Part shown: in pieces, positions 1 to 7,907 of the stretch
Layout: the number at the start of each line of letters is the position of its first letter
Numbering within the stretch: the first letter of the stretch is position 1
NCBI GenBank assembly: GCA_030527645.1
Contig: JAUNAJ010000013.1
Coordinates: 1-64,000, forward strand
Length of the DNA: 64,000 bases
Reading direction: 5' to 3'
Source of the DNA: Lachnospiraceae bacterium
Lineage (GTDB): Bacteria; Bacillota; Clostridia; Lachnospirales; Lachnospiraceae
The notes under the pieces: model-generated
Databases searched by the model: none
Seen by the model: the letters and a program-made list of their open reading frames with translations, nothing else
Told to the model about the DNA's origin: nothing
Position numbers and translations under genes: made by a program

Positions 1-4
1 TTAA

Positions 5-1027
5 TCAACCCTCGATCTCAGACAGTTTTACAGGACGTCCCTCTTTCAGAGATTTCTTAGCTGCGATAGCGATACGTACAGGCTCAAGTCCATCGATTCC
101 GTTTACAGGAACTTCTGTATCGTTGTTGATTGCATCAACGAATGCGATCTCCTCAGCTACGAATGCATCGTTGTATCTCTCAAGGAAGAAGTAGGTAGGT
201 TTAGCAGACTCAACGCCGTCAGCTGTGCTGATGAATGCAACGTTCTCAAGTGCGTTGTTATCCTGTACAGCACCCTTCTCGCAGTGAACCTCTACTCGCT
301 GATCGTATCCGTAAGGAGCGGTACGGCAGTTGTCGATTACACCGATTGCGCCGTTAGCGAATTTCAGTGTTACGATTGCTGTATCAACATCATCGTACTC
401 AGCATATCCCGGGTCAGTCAGAACTGCACCAACTGTGCTTACTTCTACAACATCAGATCCGGACAGGTAACGAACCATATCGAAGTCGTGGATCATCATA
501 TCTGTGAAGATACCGCCGGATACTGCAACGTAAGACATCGGAGGACCAGCAGGATCGCGGGATGTTACTTTTACTACATAAGGAGCACCGAGCTTGCCGG
601 AAGCAACTGTATCACGAACTGCTTTGTGGTTCTTGTCGAAACGACGAACGAATCCAACCTGAAGTTTTACCTTAGCTGCCTCAACAGCTGCCAGAGCCTC
701 TTTGATCTTGCTGATATCTGTGTGGATCGGTTTCTCACAGAAGATGTGTTTTCCAGCCTGAGCTGCTTTGATGATGAAGTCAGCGTGTGTATCTGTTGAA
801 GAGCAGATAAATACTGCATCTACATCAGGATTAGCAAAAACTTCCTCAGGATCCTTTGTAGTTGCCGGGATGCCAATGCTTGCAGCCCATGCTTCTGTTT
901 TCTCATTCATGAATGGGTCAGCAACAACTACTACTTCTGCTGTAGGAACGAAGTTCTGGATGTTTGTTCCATGAAGCTGTCCGATACGACCTGCACCCAG
1001 CAGACCAATTCTCAATTTGTTTGCCAT
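5..1027 (-). CDS. iolG: inositol 2-dehydrogenase, Gfo/Idh/MocA family (copy 1)
   Basis: NAD-dependent oxidoreductase expected to oxidise an inositol to an inosose in the cytoplasm. The 340-residue protein opens with a Rossmann dinucleotide site (GLLGAGRIG, residues 8-16). It has the family EKP motif (K99) and the D176/H180 pair in GIFTDMMIHDFD, matching the Lys-Asp-His catalytic set known from inositol dehydrogenases. It is the last visible gene of an isomerase-symporter-dehydrogenase run. The protein is identical to the product of a second copy 5.4 kb away, and the DNA differs at only three synonymous positions. The ATG follows AAGGAG. Family assignment is firm. Which inositol isomer or sugar it uses is inferred from context. 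Confidence 0.88.
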   Translation of the reverse strand: MANKLRIGLLGAGRIGQLHGTNIQNFVPTAEVVVVADPFMNEKTEAWAASIGIPATTKDPEEVFANPDVDAVFICSSTDTHADFIIKAAQAGKHIFCEKPIHTDISKIKEALAAVEAAKVKLQVGFVRRFDKNHKAVRDTVASGKLGAPYVVKVTSRDPAGPPMSYVAVSGGIFTDMMIHDFDMVRYLSGSDVVEVSTVGAVLTDPGYAEYDDVDTAIVTLKFANGAIGVIDNCRTAPYGYDQRVEVHCEKGAVQDNNALENVAFISTADGVESAKPTYFFLERYNDAFVAEEIAFVDAINNDTEVPVNGIDGLEPVRIAIAAKKSLKEGRPVKLSEIEG

Positions 1028-1165
1028 AATAAGCTTCTCCTTTAATTTTATTTATTCTTTATCTTTACAGAAATCAAGAAACCGGCTTACCCGCAGGCAG
1101 AGTCTGCTCCTTGATTTCTGTATTTTTTCTAAGCAACGTGATCGTTACAGTTCACCAGTAACCAC

Positions 1166-2824
1166 TTAAGCAAGCACAAGCGGTGAGAATACGATATAGA
1201 AAGCTGCTGCAACAACCAATCCAAAGATTGTGAAATGCCAGCGATACTTCCAGGGTGTCATATCAACTGCACCTGTATCCTTCACTACGTATTCCTCAGA
1301 CGGGCAGACCTTCTGAAGAACAGCCATAAGGATCATGAAGATCGGGAACAGTACTGCAATTGCATACAGATAATGGATCTCCTCTGTTGTTCCGGGATAG
1401 CATGGCTTAATAAGCAGGAATGCACCATAAACAATTACATGGATCGCAGTAATCAGATATGGGGTCCACTTCGGAACACGCTTGAACATAATTACACCCA
1501 ATACGGTGCACAGCACAGGCAAAGACAGGAAGTTTGCAAGTGAATTCAGGAAGGTTGTGATACCATTCGCATACATTACAAACGGAGAGATTGAAATTGC
1601 AACGATCGCTGCAATCGTGCCGTACATTTTTGAAATCTTTACAAGCTCCTTATCGGATCTGTTTCTTCCGAGTCTGGTACTCTTTACAATATCCAGTGTA
1701 AACATGGTACATGCAGAGTTCAGTACTGAGTTAAAGGAGGACAGGATCGCACCAAACAGAACTGCGGCAAACAGACCCATGATCGGTTTCGGAACTACAT
1801 GTGCGATCAGTGCAGGGTATGCCATATCGATCGGTGAGGAGGAACCATTGATGGTCTCCTGGATGGATGGCATATGAAAAGCAATGATACCGGGAAGGAT
1901 CAGATACAGAGGTCCGATACATTTCAGGAATCCGCAGTAAATAGAACCCTTCTGTCCCTCTGCCAGACTCTTTGCAGCAAGAGATCGCTGTACAAAGGAC
2001 TGGTTGCAGCACCACCAGTAAAGGTTAGAGAACAGCATTCCGGTAAAGATCAGCGGCCACGGAACATTCGGCTGTGCAGAATTCCATGCAGACCATGCAT
2101 TCAGTTTTTCAGGTTCATTATGAAGAAGATAATTCCAGCCGTCTACAATACCGCTTCCGCCGGTCTCTCTTCCCAGTACAAACAGCGCAATAAACGGAAT
2201 CAGAAATCCTGCGATCAGAAGTCCGACACCATTGATCGTATCAGAAACAGCAACAGCTTTCAGACCGCCGAAAATCGCATAGGCAGCACCGACAATACCG
2301 ATGACTACACAAAGGACAGCAACCGCACGGAACTGATTTCCGCCGAAATACTGATCAAAGTTGAAAATGCGGACGAAGGCAACAGCACCGGAATACAGAA
2401 TAACCGGCAGGTTCAAGATAGAATACATAACCGCGATAATTCCGGAAAACATCAGCTTTACGTTCTTTCCGAACCGTTCCTCCATCATTGCAGGAATGGT
2501 TGTAGTTCCCATCTTCAGATAGTTTGGCAGGAAATAATGTGCCAGGAAAAGAAGGGTAAAGATTGAACCAACCTCAAAAGCAGAAGGGCTCATATTGGTT
2601 GCCCAGGACTGACCGTTTGTTCCGACCAGCTGTTCAGCAGAGAGATTTGTCAACAGCAGTGAACCTGCAATTACAACTCCCGGCAGGCTTCGGGATGCCA
2701 GGAAATAGCCATCGGCTGTTTCCAGATTATCACCTTTTGTTTTAACAGAAGCGATCACAGCAACTGCTACAGTAAATGCCAAAAATGTAAGAATAATCCA
2801 TGTAGTTGAACTAAAAAAGCTCAT
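1166..2824 (-). CDS. sodium:solute symporter, SSS/SLC5 family
   Basis: Membrane carrier of 552 residues with about 13 hydrophobic segments, the size and layout of SGLT-like sodium/sugar symporters. The stretch FGGLKAVAVSDTING (about residue 185) matches the SLC5 family signature. I chose the ATG that lies eight bases after AAAAGGAG; a GTG three codons upstream sits too close to that ribosome site. It lies between a TIM-barrel isomerase and iolG copy 1 in the same direction, so it probably imports the polyol or sugar those enzymes act on. Inositol is the best guess, but the substrate cannot be read from sequence. Confidence 0.85.
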   Translation of the reverse strand: MSFFSSTTWIILTFLAFTVAVAVIASVKTKGDNLETADGYFLASRSLPGVVIAGSLLLTNLSAEQLVGTNGQSWATNMSPSAFEVGSIFTLLFLAHYFLPNYLKMGTTTIPAMMEERFGKNVKLMFSGIIAVMYSILNLPVILYSGAVAFVRIFNFDQYFGGNQFRAVAVLCVVIGIVGAAYAIFGGLKAVAVSDTINGVGLLIAGFLIPFIALFVLGRETGGSGIVDGWNYLLHNEPEKLNAWSAWNSAQPNVPWPLIFTGMLFSNLYWWCCNQSFVQRSLAAKSLAEGQKGSIYCGFLKCIGPLYLILPGIIAFHMPSIQETINGSSSPIDMAYPALIAHVVPKPIMGLFAAVLFGAILSSFNSVLNSACTMFTLDIVKSTRLGRNRSDKELVKISKMYGTIAAIVAISISPFVMYANGITTFLNSLANFLSLPVLCTVLGVIMFKRVPKWTPYLITAIHVIVYGAFLLIKPCYPGTTEEIHYLYAIAVLFPIFMILMAVLQKVCPSEEYVVKDTGAVDMTPWKYRWHFTIFGLVVAAAFYIVFSPLVLA

Positions 2825-2904
2825 AAAAAGCACTCCTTTTGGGTGTGTCCGGGCTGCAGAGCATGCAGCCCGGACATTGTCTGTAACTAAGAGGATTTAT
2901 AGTA

Positions 2905-3768
2905 TTACTTCCAGTATTTTTCTACATGGGCTTTTGTTACCTCGAAGGATTTTTTTACATTTTCCTCCTGATCCATTCCCCAGTATTCAGGACGGAAAAT
3001 CTCAATGATACAGTTGTCTCCTGCGTAGCCGATTTTTTTGAAGGTATCAGCCAGTCTCTTATGATCCAGGCAGTCTTTCTCATCATCCGGCCACAGTCTT
3101 ACAGCGTCAGTATTGTAGGATGCGCCCAGAGGCATCTCCTCGCATCCGTTCAGATGCCATACAAATACTTTGGATCCGTCAGCATTCTCAAGAGCTTCCC
3201 ATGTGGATCCCATGTTGCGGAAATGATACTCATCGCAGGTAAGTCCTACCAGCGGGTGATTTACTTCTTTAATGATCGCATATGCCTCATCGAAACGATT
3301 GATGGTCATAGCAGGTGAAGCACAGAACTCAATAGAAAGCTTGATTCCTTCCGGCTCAACGATCGGAAGCATTGATTTGATCACCTCAACAGTATCCTTT
3401 CTGATCTCAGAAATAGTTGCAGGTACATCAAGATCGCAGGTCGGAACTACAACGATCATACCGCATCCGAGGATTTTACAGCGGCGAACGATTTCTCTGA
3501 GCTTATCAAGAACCTCATCCTTCTCAGCCTGTGTTTTCTTCATATTAAAAAACTGAAGTGCATTGTAGGATGCCATCTTAATGTGGTGAGTTTTGAAGAA
3601 TTCACCTACCTGCTCCAGAGTCACTGCGCCGCTTTCGAGATCACGATCCAGACATTCAGACTGGATATCAATAAGGTCAAATCCATATTTCTCACAGAAT
3701 TCCAGATCCTTCATCAGTGAGTGTCCTGCACATCCCTTGCTGTTTGCTTCATTAAATCCAAGTTTCAT
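2905..3768 (-). CDS. sugar phosphate isomerase/epimerase (TIM barrel, IolI/IolH-like)
   Basis: A 287-residue AP-endonuclease-2-type TIM barrel. Likely metal ligands are in SIEFCAS (Glu), TCDEYHF (Asp/Glu/His) and EIFRPEYW (Glu), the pattern of xylose-isomerase-like enzymes such as 2-keto-myo-inositol isomerase. The longest frame begins at a GTG that is itself part of the AGGGTGG ribosome site, so the ATG four codons later was taken as start. It is the first gene of the operon with the symporter and iolG copy 1, read from a promoter containing a 14-bp palindrome. Interconversion of inososes or ketoses is inferred; the exact reaction is unknown. Confidence 0.75.
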   Translation of the reverse strand: MKLGFNEANSKGCAGHSLMKDLEFCEKYGFDLIDIQSECLDRDLESGAVTLEQVGEFFKTHHIKMASYNALQFFNMKKTQAEKDEVLDKLREIVRRCKILGCGMIVVVPTCDLDVPATISEIRKDTVEVIKSMLPIVEPEGIKLSIEFCASPAMTINRFDEAYAIIKEVNHPLVGLTCDEYHFRNMGSTWEALENADGSKVFVWHLNGCEEMPLGASYNTDAVRLWPDDEKDCLDHKRLADTFKKIGYAGDNCIIEIFRPEYWGMDQEENVKKSFEVTKAHVEKYWK

Positions 3769-3845
3769 TATTTTTTCCACCCTTTCAGAATATTATGCAT
3801 TTGCACGCTTCTTTTTAAATCATATGTGCTTTTGTTTATGTATGT

Positions 3846-3874
3846 AGTATATATCAAATGTACATTTGTTGCAA
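3846..3874 (-). promoter_or_regulatory. promoter with palindromic operator for the isomerase-symporter-iolG operon
   Basis: On the minus strand TTGCAA (-35) and TATACT (-10) are separated by exactly 17 bases. The spacer contains the perfect 14-bp palindrome CAAATGTACATTTG (3855-3868). The divergent neighbour encodes a LacI-family regulator, so this is a plausible operator for it (inference). Confidence 0.7.
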
Positions 3875-4002
3875 GTATTATTTTATAATTTATTTTAAAA
3901 AAATTTTATAGTACATTATTCGACAATATTTTCATCAAATCCTATTATTTCATCCGTTTTTAATCAGAAATTTTATCAAAATGATCCAGAAACATTTTTT
4001 GC

Positions 4003-4020
4003 ATTGTACTTTTGTACAAT
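4003..4020. promoter_or_regulatory. palindromic operator ATTGTACTTTTGTACAAT
   Basis: Perfect inverted repeat (7-bp arms, TTTT spacer) just upstream of the LacI-type gene, in the 321-bp divergent intergenic region. The same 18-bp layout, differing at two positions, recurs at 8804-8821 upstream of the hydroxypyruvate-isomerase-like gene, which suggests a common regulator. The rest of this AT-rich gap shows nothing else clear. Confidence 0.6.
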
Positions 4021-4089
4021 TTATATTATGATATGCATTAACATACGTAACTGTGATATAATAAACAAAAAGGAGATAAATAACTGATT

Positions 4090-5109
4090 ATGGTAACGAT
4101 GCAGCAAATTGCAGATGCCTGCGGTGTTTCCAGGGGTACTGTCGACCGTGCACTGCACGGAAAGCCCGGTATTCGGCCCGAGGTTGCAAAAAAAATACAG
4201 GATAAAGCACGAGAAATGGGATATCTGTCAGCAAGGGTTATGCCAACACTGGTAAAAAGCTGGAAAATCGGCGTTGTGCTGCACTCTTCCGATTCCGGAC
4301 ATGTACACGATATTTATCGAGCTCTCGAGAATCTACCCAACAGAGATCTCTACCCTCTGCAGCTGATCATACGCACAATGAAGGACGCGGATGTCAGCCA
4401 TGAGTTCGCGTTGATCCAGGAGCTGGTAGAGATCGAATCAGTGGACGGGCTGATCGTCATGCCGCTGGCTGATCCTTTGATCAGAGATACATTAAACGCT
4501 TTAGCTAACGACAAAAGTCTGCCGATCGTCACGATCAACACCGACCTTAAGGATCTGAACCGTCTGGCCTACGTTGGTCCCGATGACACTTCTTCAGGAA
4601 GAACCGCAGCTGCGCTTCTCGCCATGTCTATGGGTGGGAAAGGGAAAGTGCAGCCCGTGATCGGGTTGGAAAGCGGACATTTTGCCGACGCACAGAGGCT
4701 TCAGGGTTTTTTACAGGAACTGCAGGAAAATTATCCGGATATTGAGGTTTTAAAACCGGAATGCTGTTACATGGATTCCGCATTGTCAGAACGCCTGCTG
4801 TCCAGAGCACTGGAAATCAATCCGGATATTACAGGTATTTACCTGACCTCCGCAGGAAAACGCGGTGCATATAATGCAATAGAGCATTTCAGCAAGAAGG
4901 GGCAGATCCATCTGGTCATTCATGATACGACCGAGGAAAACCTGCAGCGGATCAGAACCGGTGATGTAGACTTTGTGATCGGTCAGGATGCAGAAACTCA
5001 GGGAGTCCGTTCTATACAGATCTTATATGAATTTTTGCAGAATCATACAGTTCCGGACAAGAAAGAAATCATTACAGAAATCTCTGTGAAGTTTCGGTGC
5101 AATATTTAA
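4090..5109 (+). CDS. LacI-family transcriptional regulator
   Basis: A 339-residue repressor-type protein. The N-terminal helix-turn-helix reads MQQIADACGVSRGTVDRALHG, followed by the usual hinge helix region and a periplasmic-binding-protein-like sensor domain (about residues 60-335). It is divergent from the isomerase-symporter-iolG operon. Two palindromes lie in the shared promoter region, so autoregulation and control of the island are likely (inference). A TATAAT -10 sits at 4057-4062, with no convincing -35. AAGGAG lies 14 bases before the ATG, which is long; I kept this start because it gives a standard HTH N terminus. The effector is unknown, probably an inositol-derived metabolite. 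Confidence 0.85.
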   Translation: MVTMQQIADACGVSRGTVDRALHGKPGIRPEVAKKIQDKAREMGYLSARVMPTLVKSWKIGVVLHSSDSGHVHDIYRALENLPNRDLYPLQLIIRTMKDADVSHEFALIQELVEIESVDGLIVMPLADPLIRDTLNALANDKSLPIVTINTDLKDLNRLAYVGPDDTSSGRTAAALLAMSMGGKGKVQPVIGLESGHFADAQRLQGFLQELQENYPDIEVLKPECCYMDSALSERLLSRALEINPDITGIYLTSAGKRGAYNAIEHFSKKGQIHLVIHDTTEENLQRIRTGDVDFVIGQDAETQGVRSIQILYEFLQNHTVPDKKEIITEISVKFRCNI

Positions 5110-5119
5110 TTCGAAAAAA

Positions 5120-5174
5120 CAAAAAGGGTGCACCCAATGTCAATACGTTCATGACAGTGGGTGCACCCTTTTTG
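5120..5174 (+). terminator. intrinsic terminator after the LacI-type gene
   Basis: Perfect 17-bp arms (CAAAAAGGGTGCACCCA and its complement) around a short loop, followed by a T-rich tract, 10 bases after the stop codon. The A/T flanks would also let it work on the minus strand. Confidence 0.85.
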
Positions 5175-5188
5175 TATTTTCTGCAGTC

Positions 5189-5270
5189 TATCATCCAACC
5201 GCAGGACATTTTTCTCGTATGCAGCAGCGTATCATCCAACCGCAGGACAATTTCCTCGAATGCATGCCAA
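5189..5270. repeat. 41-bp tandem direct repeat (2 copies)
   Basis: The sequence beginning TATCATCCAACCGCAGGACA occurs twice at a 41-base offset, with a few substitutions between copies. Non-coding, between two terminators. No function visible. Confidence 0.8.
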
Positions 5271-5271
5271 A

Positions 5272-5298
5272 AACCGCCGGTCCAATGGACCGGCGGTT
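5272..5298 (-). terminator. intrinsic terminator after iolG copy 2
   Basis: AACCGCCGGTCC and its complement form a GC-rich stem with a 3-base loop, followed on the minus strand by six T residues. It ends the iolE-iolG transcript. Confidence 0.8.
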
Positions 5299-5427
5299 CA
5301 CGTCCCGACAGAAACACAAGCCGCTGCCGGGTAAAATAATTCACTTTTATGTCAAATCTGCAAGAACCGGTTTACACAGGTTCCTATACATTGACATCAG
5401 CAAACTAACATGAAATCAAAGTATTAA

Positions 5428-6450
5428 TCAACCCTCGATCTCAGACAGTTTTACAGGACGTCCCTCTTTCAGAGATTTCTTAGCTGCGATAGCGATACGT
5501 ACAGGCTCAAGTCCATCGATTCCGTTTACAGGAACTTCTGTATCGTTGTTGATTGCATCAACGAATGCGATCTCCTCAGCTACGAATGCATCGTTGTATC
5601 TCTCAAGGAAGAAGTAGGTAGGTTTAGCAGACTCAACGCCGTCAGCTGTGCTGATGAATGCAACGTTCTCAAGTGCGTTGTTATCCTGTACAGCACCCTT
5701 CTCGCAGTGAACCTCTACTCGCTGATCGTATCCGTAAGGAGCGGTACGGCAGTTGTCGATTACACCGATTGCGCCGTTAGCGAATTTCAGTGTTACGATT
5801 GCTGTATCAACATCATCGTACTCAGCATATCCCGGGTCAGTCAGAACTGCACCAACTGTGCTTACTTCTACAACATCAGATCCGGACAGGTAACGAACCA
5901 TATCGAAGTCGTGGATCATCATATCTGTGAAGATACCGCCGGATACTGCAACGTAAGACATCGGAGGACCAGCAGGATCGCGGGATGTTACTTTTACTAC
6001 ATAAGGAGCACCGAGCTTGCCGGAAGCAACTGTATCACGAACTGCTTTGTGGTTCTTGTCGAAACGACGAACGAATCCAACCTGAAGTTTTACCTTAGCT
6101 GCCTCAACAGCTGCCAGAGCCTCTTTGATCTTGCTGATATCTGTGTGGATCGGTTTCTCACAGAAGATGTGTTTTCCAGCCTGAGCTGCTTTGATGATGA
6201 AGTCAGCGTGTGTATCTGTTGAAGAGCAGATAAATACTGCATCTACATCAGGATTAGCAAAAACTTCCTCAGGATCCTTTGTAGTTGCCGGGATGCCAAT
6301 GCTTGCAGCCCATGCTTCTGTTTTCTCATTCATGAATGGGTCAGCAACAACTACTACTTCTGCTGTAGGAACGAAGTTCTGGATGTTTGTTCCGTGAAGC
6401 TGTCCGATACGACCTGCACCAAGCAGACCAATTCTCAGTTTGTTTGCCAT
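5428..6450 (-). CDS. iolG: inositol 2-dehydrogenase, Gfo/Idh/MocA family (copy 2)
   Basis: Encodes exactly the same 340-residue protein as the first iolG, with the same Rossmann GAGRIG, EKP and D176/H180 motifs. Aligned base by base, the genes are identical for at least 970 bases from the stop-codon end. They differ at only three synonymous sites within the first 57 codon bases (6394, 6421 and 6438 here). Upstream flanks and ribosome sites differ (here AAAAAGGAGA). A 25-codon upstream extension of the frame was rejected because this ATG has the ribosome site. It lies downstream of iolE in the same direction, which is the natural pairing for inositol oxidation followed by dehydration. Confidence 0.88.
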   Translation of the reverse strand: MANKLRIGLLGAGRIGQLHGTNIQNFVPTAEVVVVADPFMNEKTEAWAASIGIPATTKDPEEVFANPDVDAVFICSSTDTHADFIIKAAQAGKHIFCEKPIHTDISKIKEALAAVEAAKVKLQVGFVRRFDKNHKAVRDTVASGKLGAPYVVKVTSRDPAGPPMSYVAVSGGIFTDMMIHDFDMVRYLSGSDVVEVSTVGAVLTDPGYAEYDDVDTAIVTLKFANGAIGVIDNCRTAPYGYDQRVEVHCEKGAVQDNNALENVAFISTADGVESAKPTYFFLERYNDAFVAEEIAFVDAINNDTEVPVNGIDGLEPVRIAIAAKKSLKEGRPVKLSEIEG

Positions 6451-6601
6451 AGTAAAAAATCTCCTTTTTCCTATTACTAAAGTTACACGGTCCGGTGTGT
6501 CATTCAGTTCAATCCACCTGCGCAAGGCAGGAAATAAACTTTTCTTCTGACATATGAACCATATATAGTTAATTAATAACCATCAAAATAAAATATTTGA
6601 A

Positions 6602-7498
6602 TTATAATCCGGTATGCTCAGCAATGTATTTTCTTGCTTTGATTGCGTACTCAAGCGGATTAGCCAGTGCAGGATCCTGCTCAGCCTCTACTACTACGCA
6701 GCCTTCATATCCGGCTTTTTCGATAATATTGAAGATAGATGTGAAGTCAACATCACCGTCGCCCGGTACTGTAAAGCAGCCGTTACGTACGGAATCCAGG
6801 AAGGACCATTTCTCCTCACGGGATTTTGCTACAACGTCTTTTCTCAGATCCTTCAGATGGATATGACGTGTACGATCGATGTATTTCTCAAGAATCTTCG
6901 GTGCATCCAAGCCTGCGAAGGTGCAGTGACCGGAATCGAACAGAAGGAATACAAGCTCAGGATCAACAGATGCCATGAAACGATCGATCTCTTCCTCAGT
7001 CTGTACAACTGTTCCCATATGATGATGGAATGTAAGAGTCATGCCCATGTCTTTTGCAACTTTTCCAAGTTTGTTCAGACCTGTAACAAAACGATCCCAC
7101 TCCTCGTCATTCATTACATATTTTCCCTCAAGGATCGGCTGATCCAGGATACCCTGTATAGAGTAAGACTGCTCAGAAACACCGATTACTTTGGAACCGC
7201 AGTATTTCAGGAACTCAAGAGCTTTAATGAACTCAGCCTCAACCTCTTCATACGGTTTTGTAAGCAGGAAAGATGAGAACCACTGGTTAACAATACGCAT
7301 TCCACGCAGATCCAGCTCTTTCTTCAGTTCTTCCTTATCTGTAGGATAAGCTCCTCCAACCTCGGATCCTGTGTATCCGGCCAGAGCCATCTCAGAGAGA
7401 ATCTGTTTGTAGGTGTTCTCTTTTCCCAGGTCAGGCATATCGTCATTTCTCCAGCCGATAGGAGCCATTCCTAAAGATACTTTGTTCTTATCTAACAT
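6602..7498 (-). CDS. iolE: inosose dehydratase (2-keto-myo-inositol dehydratase)
   Basis: A 298-residue TIM-barrel enzyme, the usual IolE length. The N terminus (GMAPIGWRNDDMPDLG) and the stretch EMALAGYTGSEVGG are characteristic of IolE, which removes water from scyllo-inosose. Metal-site candidates are in FHHHMG, LLFDSGHC, HIHLKD and VVVEAEQD. The start is the ATG after GGAGGAAG; the in-frame ATG five codons earlier overlaps that ribosome site. With iolG copy 2 it supplies the first two steps of inositol breakdown. The later steps (iolD, iolB, iolC, iolJ) are not in the window, so the pathway is either completed elsewhere or different. Confidence 0.85.
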   Translation of the reverse strand: MLDKNKVSLGMAPIGWRNDDMPDLGKENTYKQILSEMALAGYTGSEVGGAYPTDKEELKKELDLRGMRIVNQWFSSFLLTKPYEEVEAEFIKALEFLKYCGSKVIGVSEQSYSIQGILDQPILEGKYVMNDEEWDRFVTGLNKLGKVAKDMGMTLTFHHHMGTVVQTEEEIDRFMASVDPELVFLLFDSGHCTFAGLDAPKILEKYIDRTRHIHLKDLRKDVVAKSREEKWSFLDSVRNGCFTVPGDGDVDFTSIFNIIEKAGYEGCVVVEAEQDPALANPLEYAIKARKYIAEHTGL

Positions 7499-7630
7499 AA
7501 GTTCTTCCTCCATAGTATTTTCTTCGGTCTTTCCGCGCAAAAGAACAGTCCTGTGTTCGAACCGGATCCAAGCAGCTTCACTGAGATCACGGGAACGCAA
7601 AAGTCCTTTCACACCGACGCCGTCAGATAC

Positions 7631-7659
7631 AGTATACAATCAATTTTTCAAATTGTAAA
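7631..7659 (-). promoter_or_regulatory. promoter with inverted repeat for iolE-iolG
   Basis: Minus-strand TTTACA and TATACT are spaced by exactly 17 bases. The spacer holds the inverted repeat CAATTTTTCAAATTG (7641-7655), a likely repressor site whose regulator cannot be named from sequence. The leader to the iolE start is about 130 bases. Confidence 0.65.
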
Positions 7660-7697
7660 TGTCACATCTGGCATAAATATGAATTTTCTGTCATTCG

Positions 7698-7892
7698 GTT
7701 ACTGTTCACGGGACAGCAGTAGATACGCATACTGGCTCGTTATGCTGGCATGTAAGAGACAGTATGCGTATCTACTGCTGTCTCGGGATCGAGGAACCTC
7801 CCCTGAATAAGCAGTCCGGCTGCGTCAGCAGCTGATAGAGCCGTGTAGCGGCGGGACTGCGCATGAAGGGGAGGTTGCCCGTGAACAGTAAC
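7698..7892. mobile_element. dispersed inverted-repeat element, copy A (complete, 195 bp)
   Basis: Bounded by perfect 15-bp terminal inverted repeats, GTTACTGTTCACGGG on the left and its complement on the right. Inside is a hairpin with perfect 23-bp arms (7712-7734 and 7760-7782) around a 25-base loop, then a second module closed by AACCTCCCCT and AGGGGAGGTT. Both ends are flanked by GTCATTC in the same orientation (7690-7696 and 7893-7899), which may be a target-site duplication. It carries no credible gene. Related copies occur at 28959, 32503, 45815 and 50061. Non-autonomous mobile origin is inferred. Confidence 0.75.
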
Positions 7893-7907
7893 GTCATTCA
7901 GGTTTTC

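Noticed and set aside
284-799. 171-residue plus-strand frame inside iolG, repeated inside copy 2
   Set aside because: Antisense shadow; it is duplicated only because iolG is duplicated.
1068-1120. Hairpin CAGAAATCAAG/CTTGATTTCTG between the symporter and iolG copy 1
   Set aside because: The T tract is on the plus strand, where no gene ends; on the minus strand it sits within an operon. Kept only as a possible processing or attenuation site.
6451-6525. 25-codon N-terminal extension of iolG copy 2
   Set aside because: The ATG used in copy 1 has its own ribosome site here as well, and the extension resembles nothing.
7553-7810. 85-residue frame spanning dispersed element copy A
   Set aside because: It follows the inverted repeats and has no family features or ribosome site.
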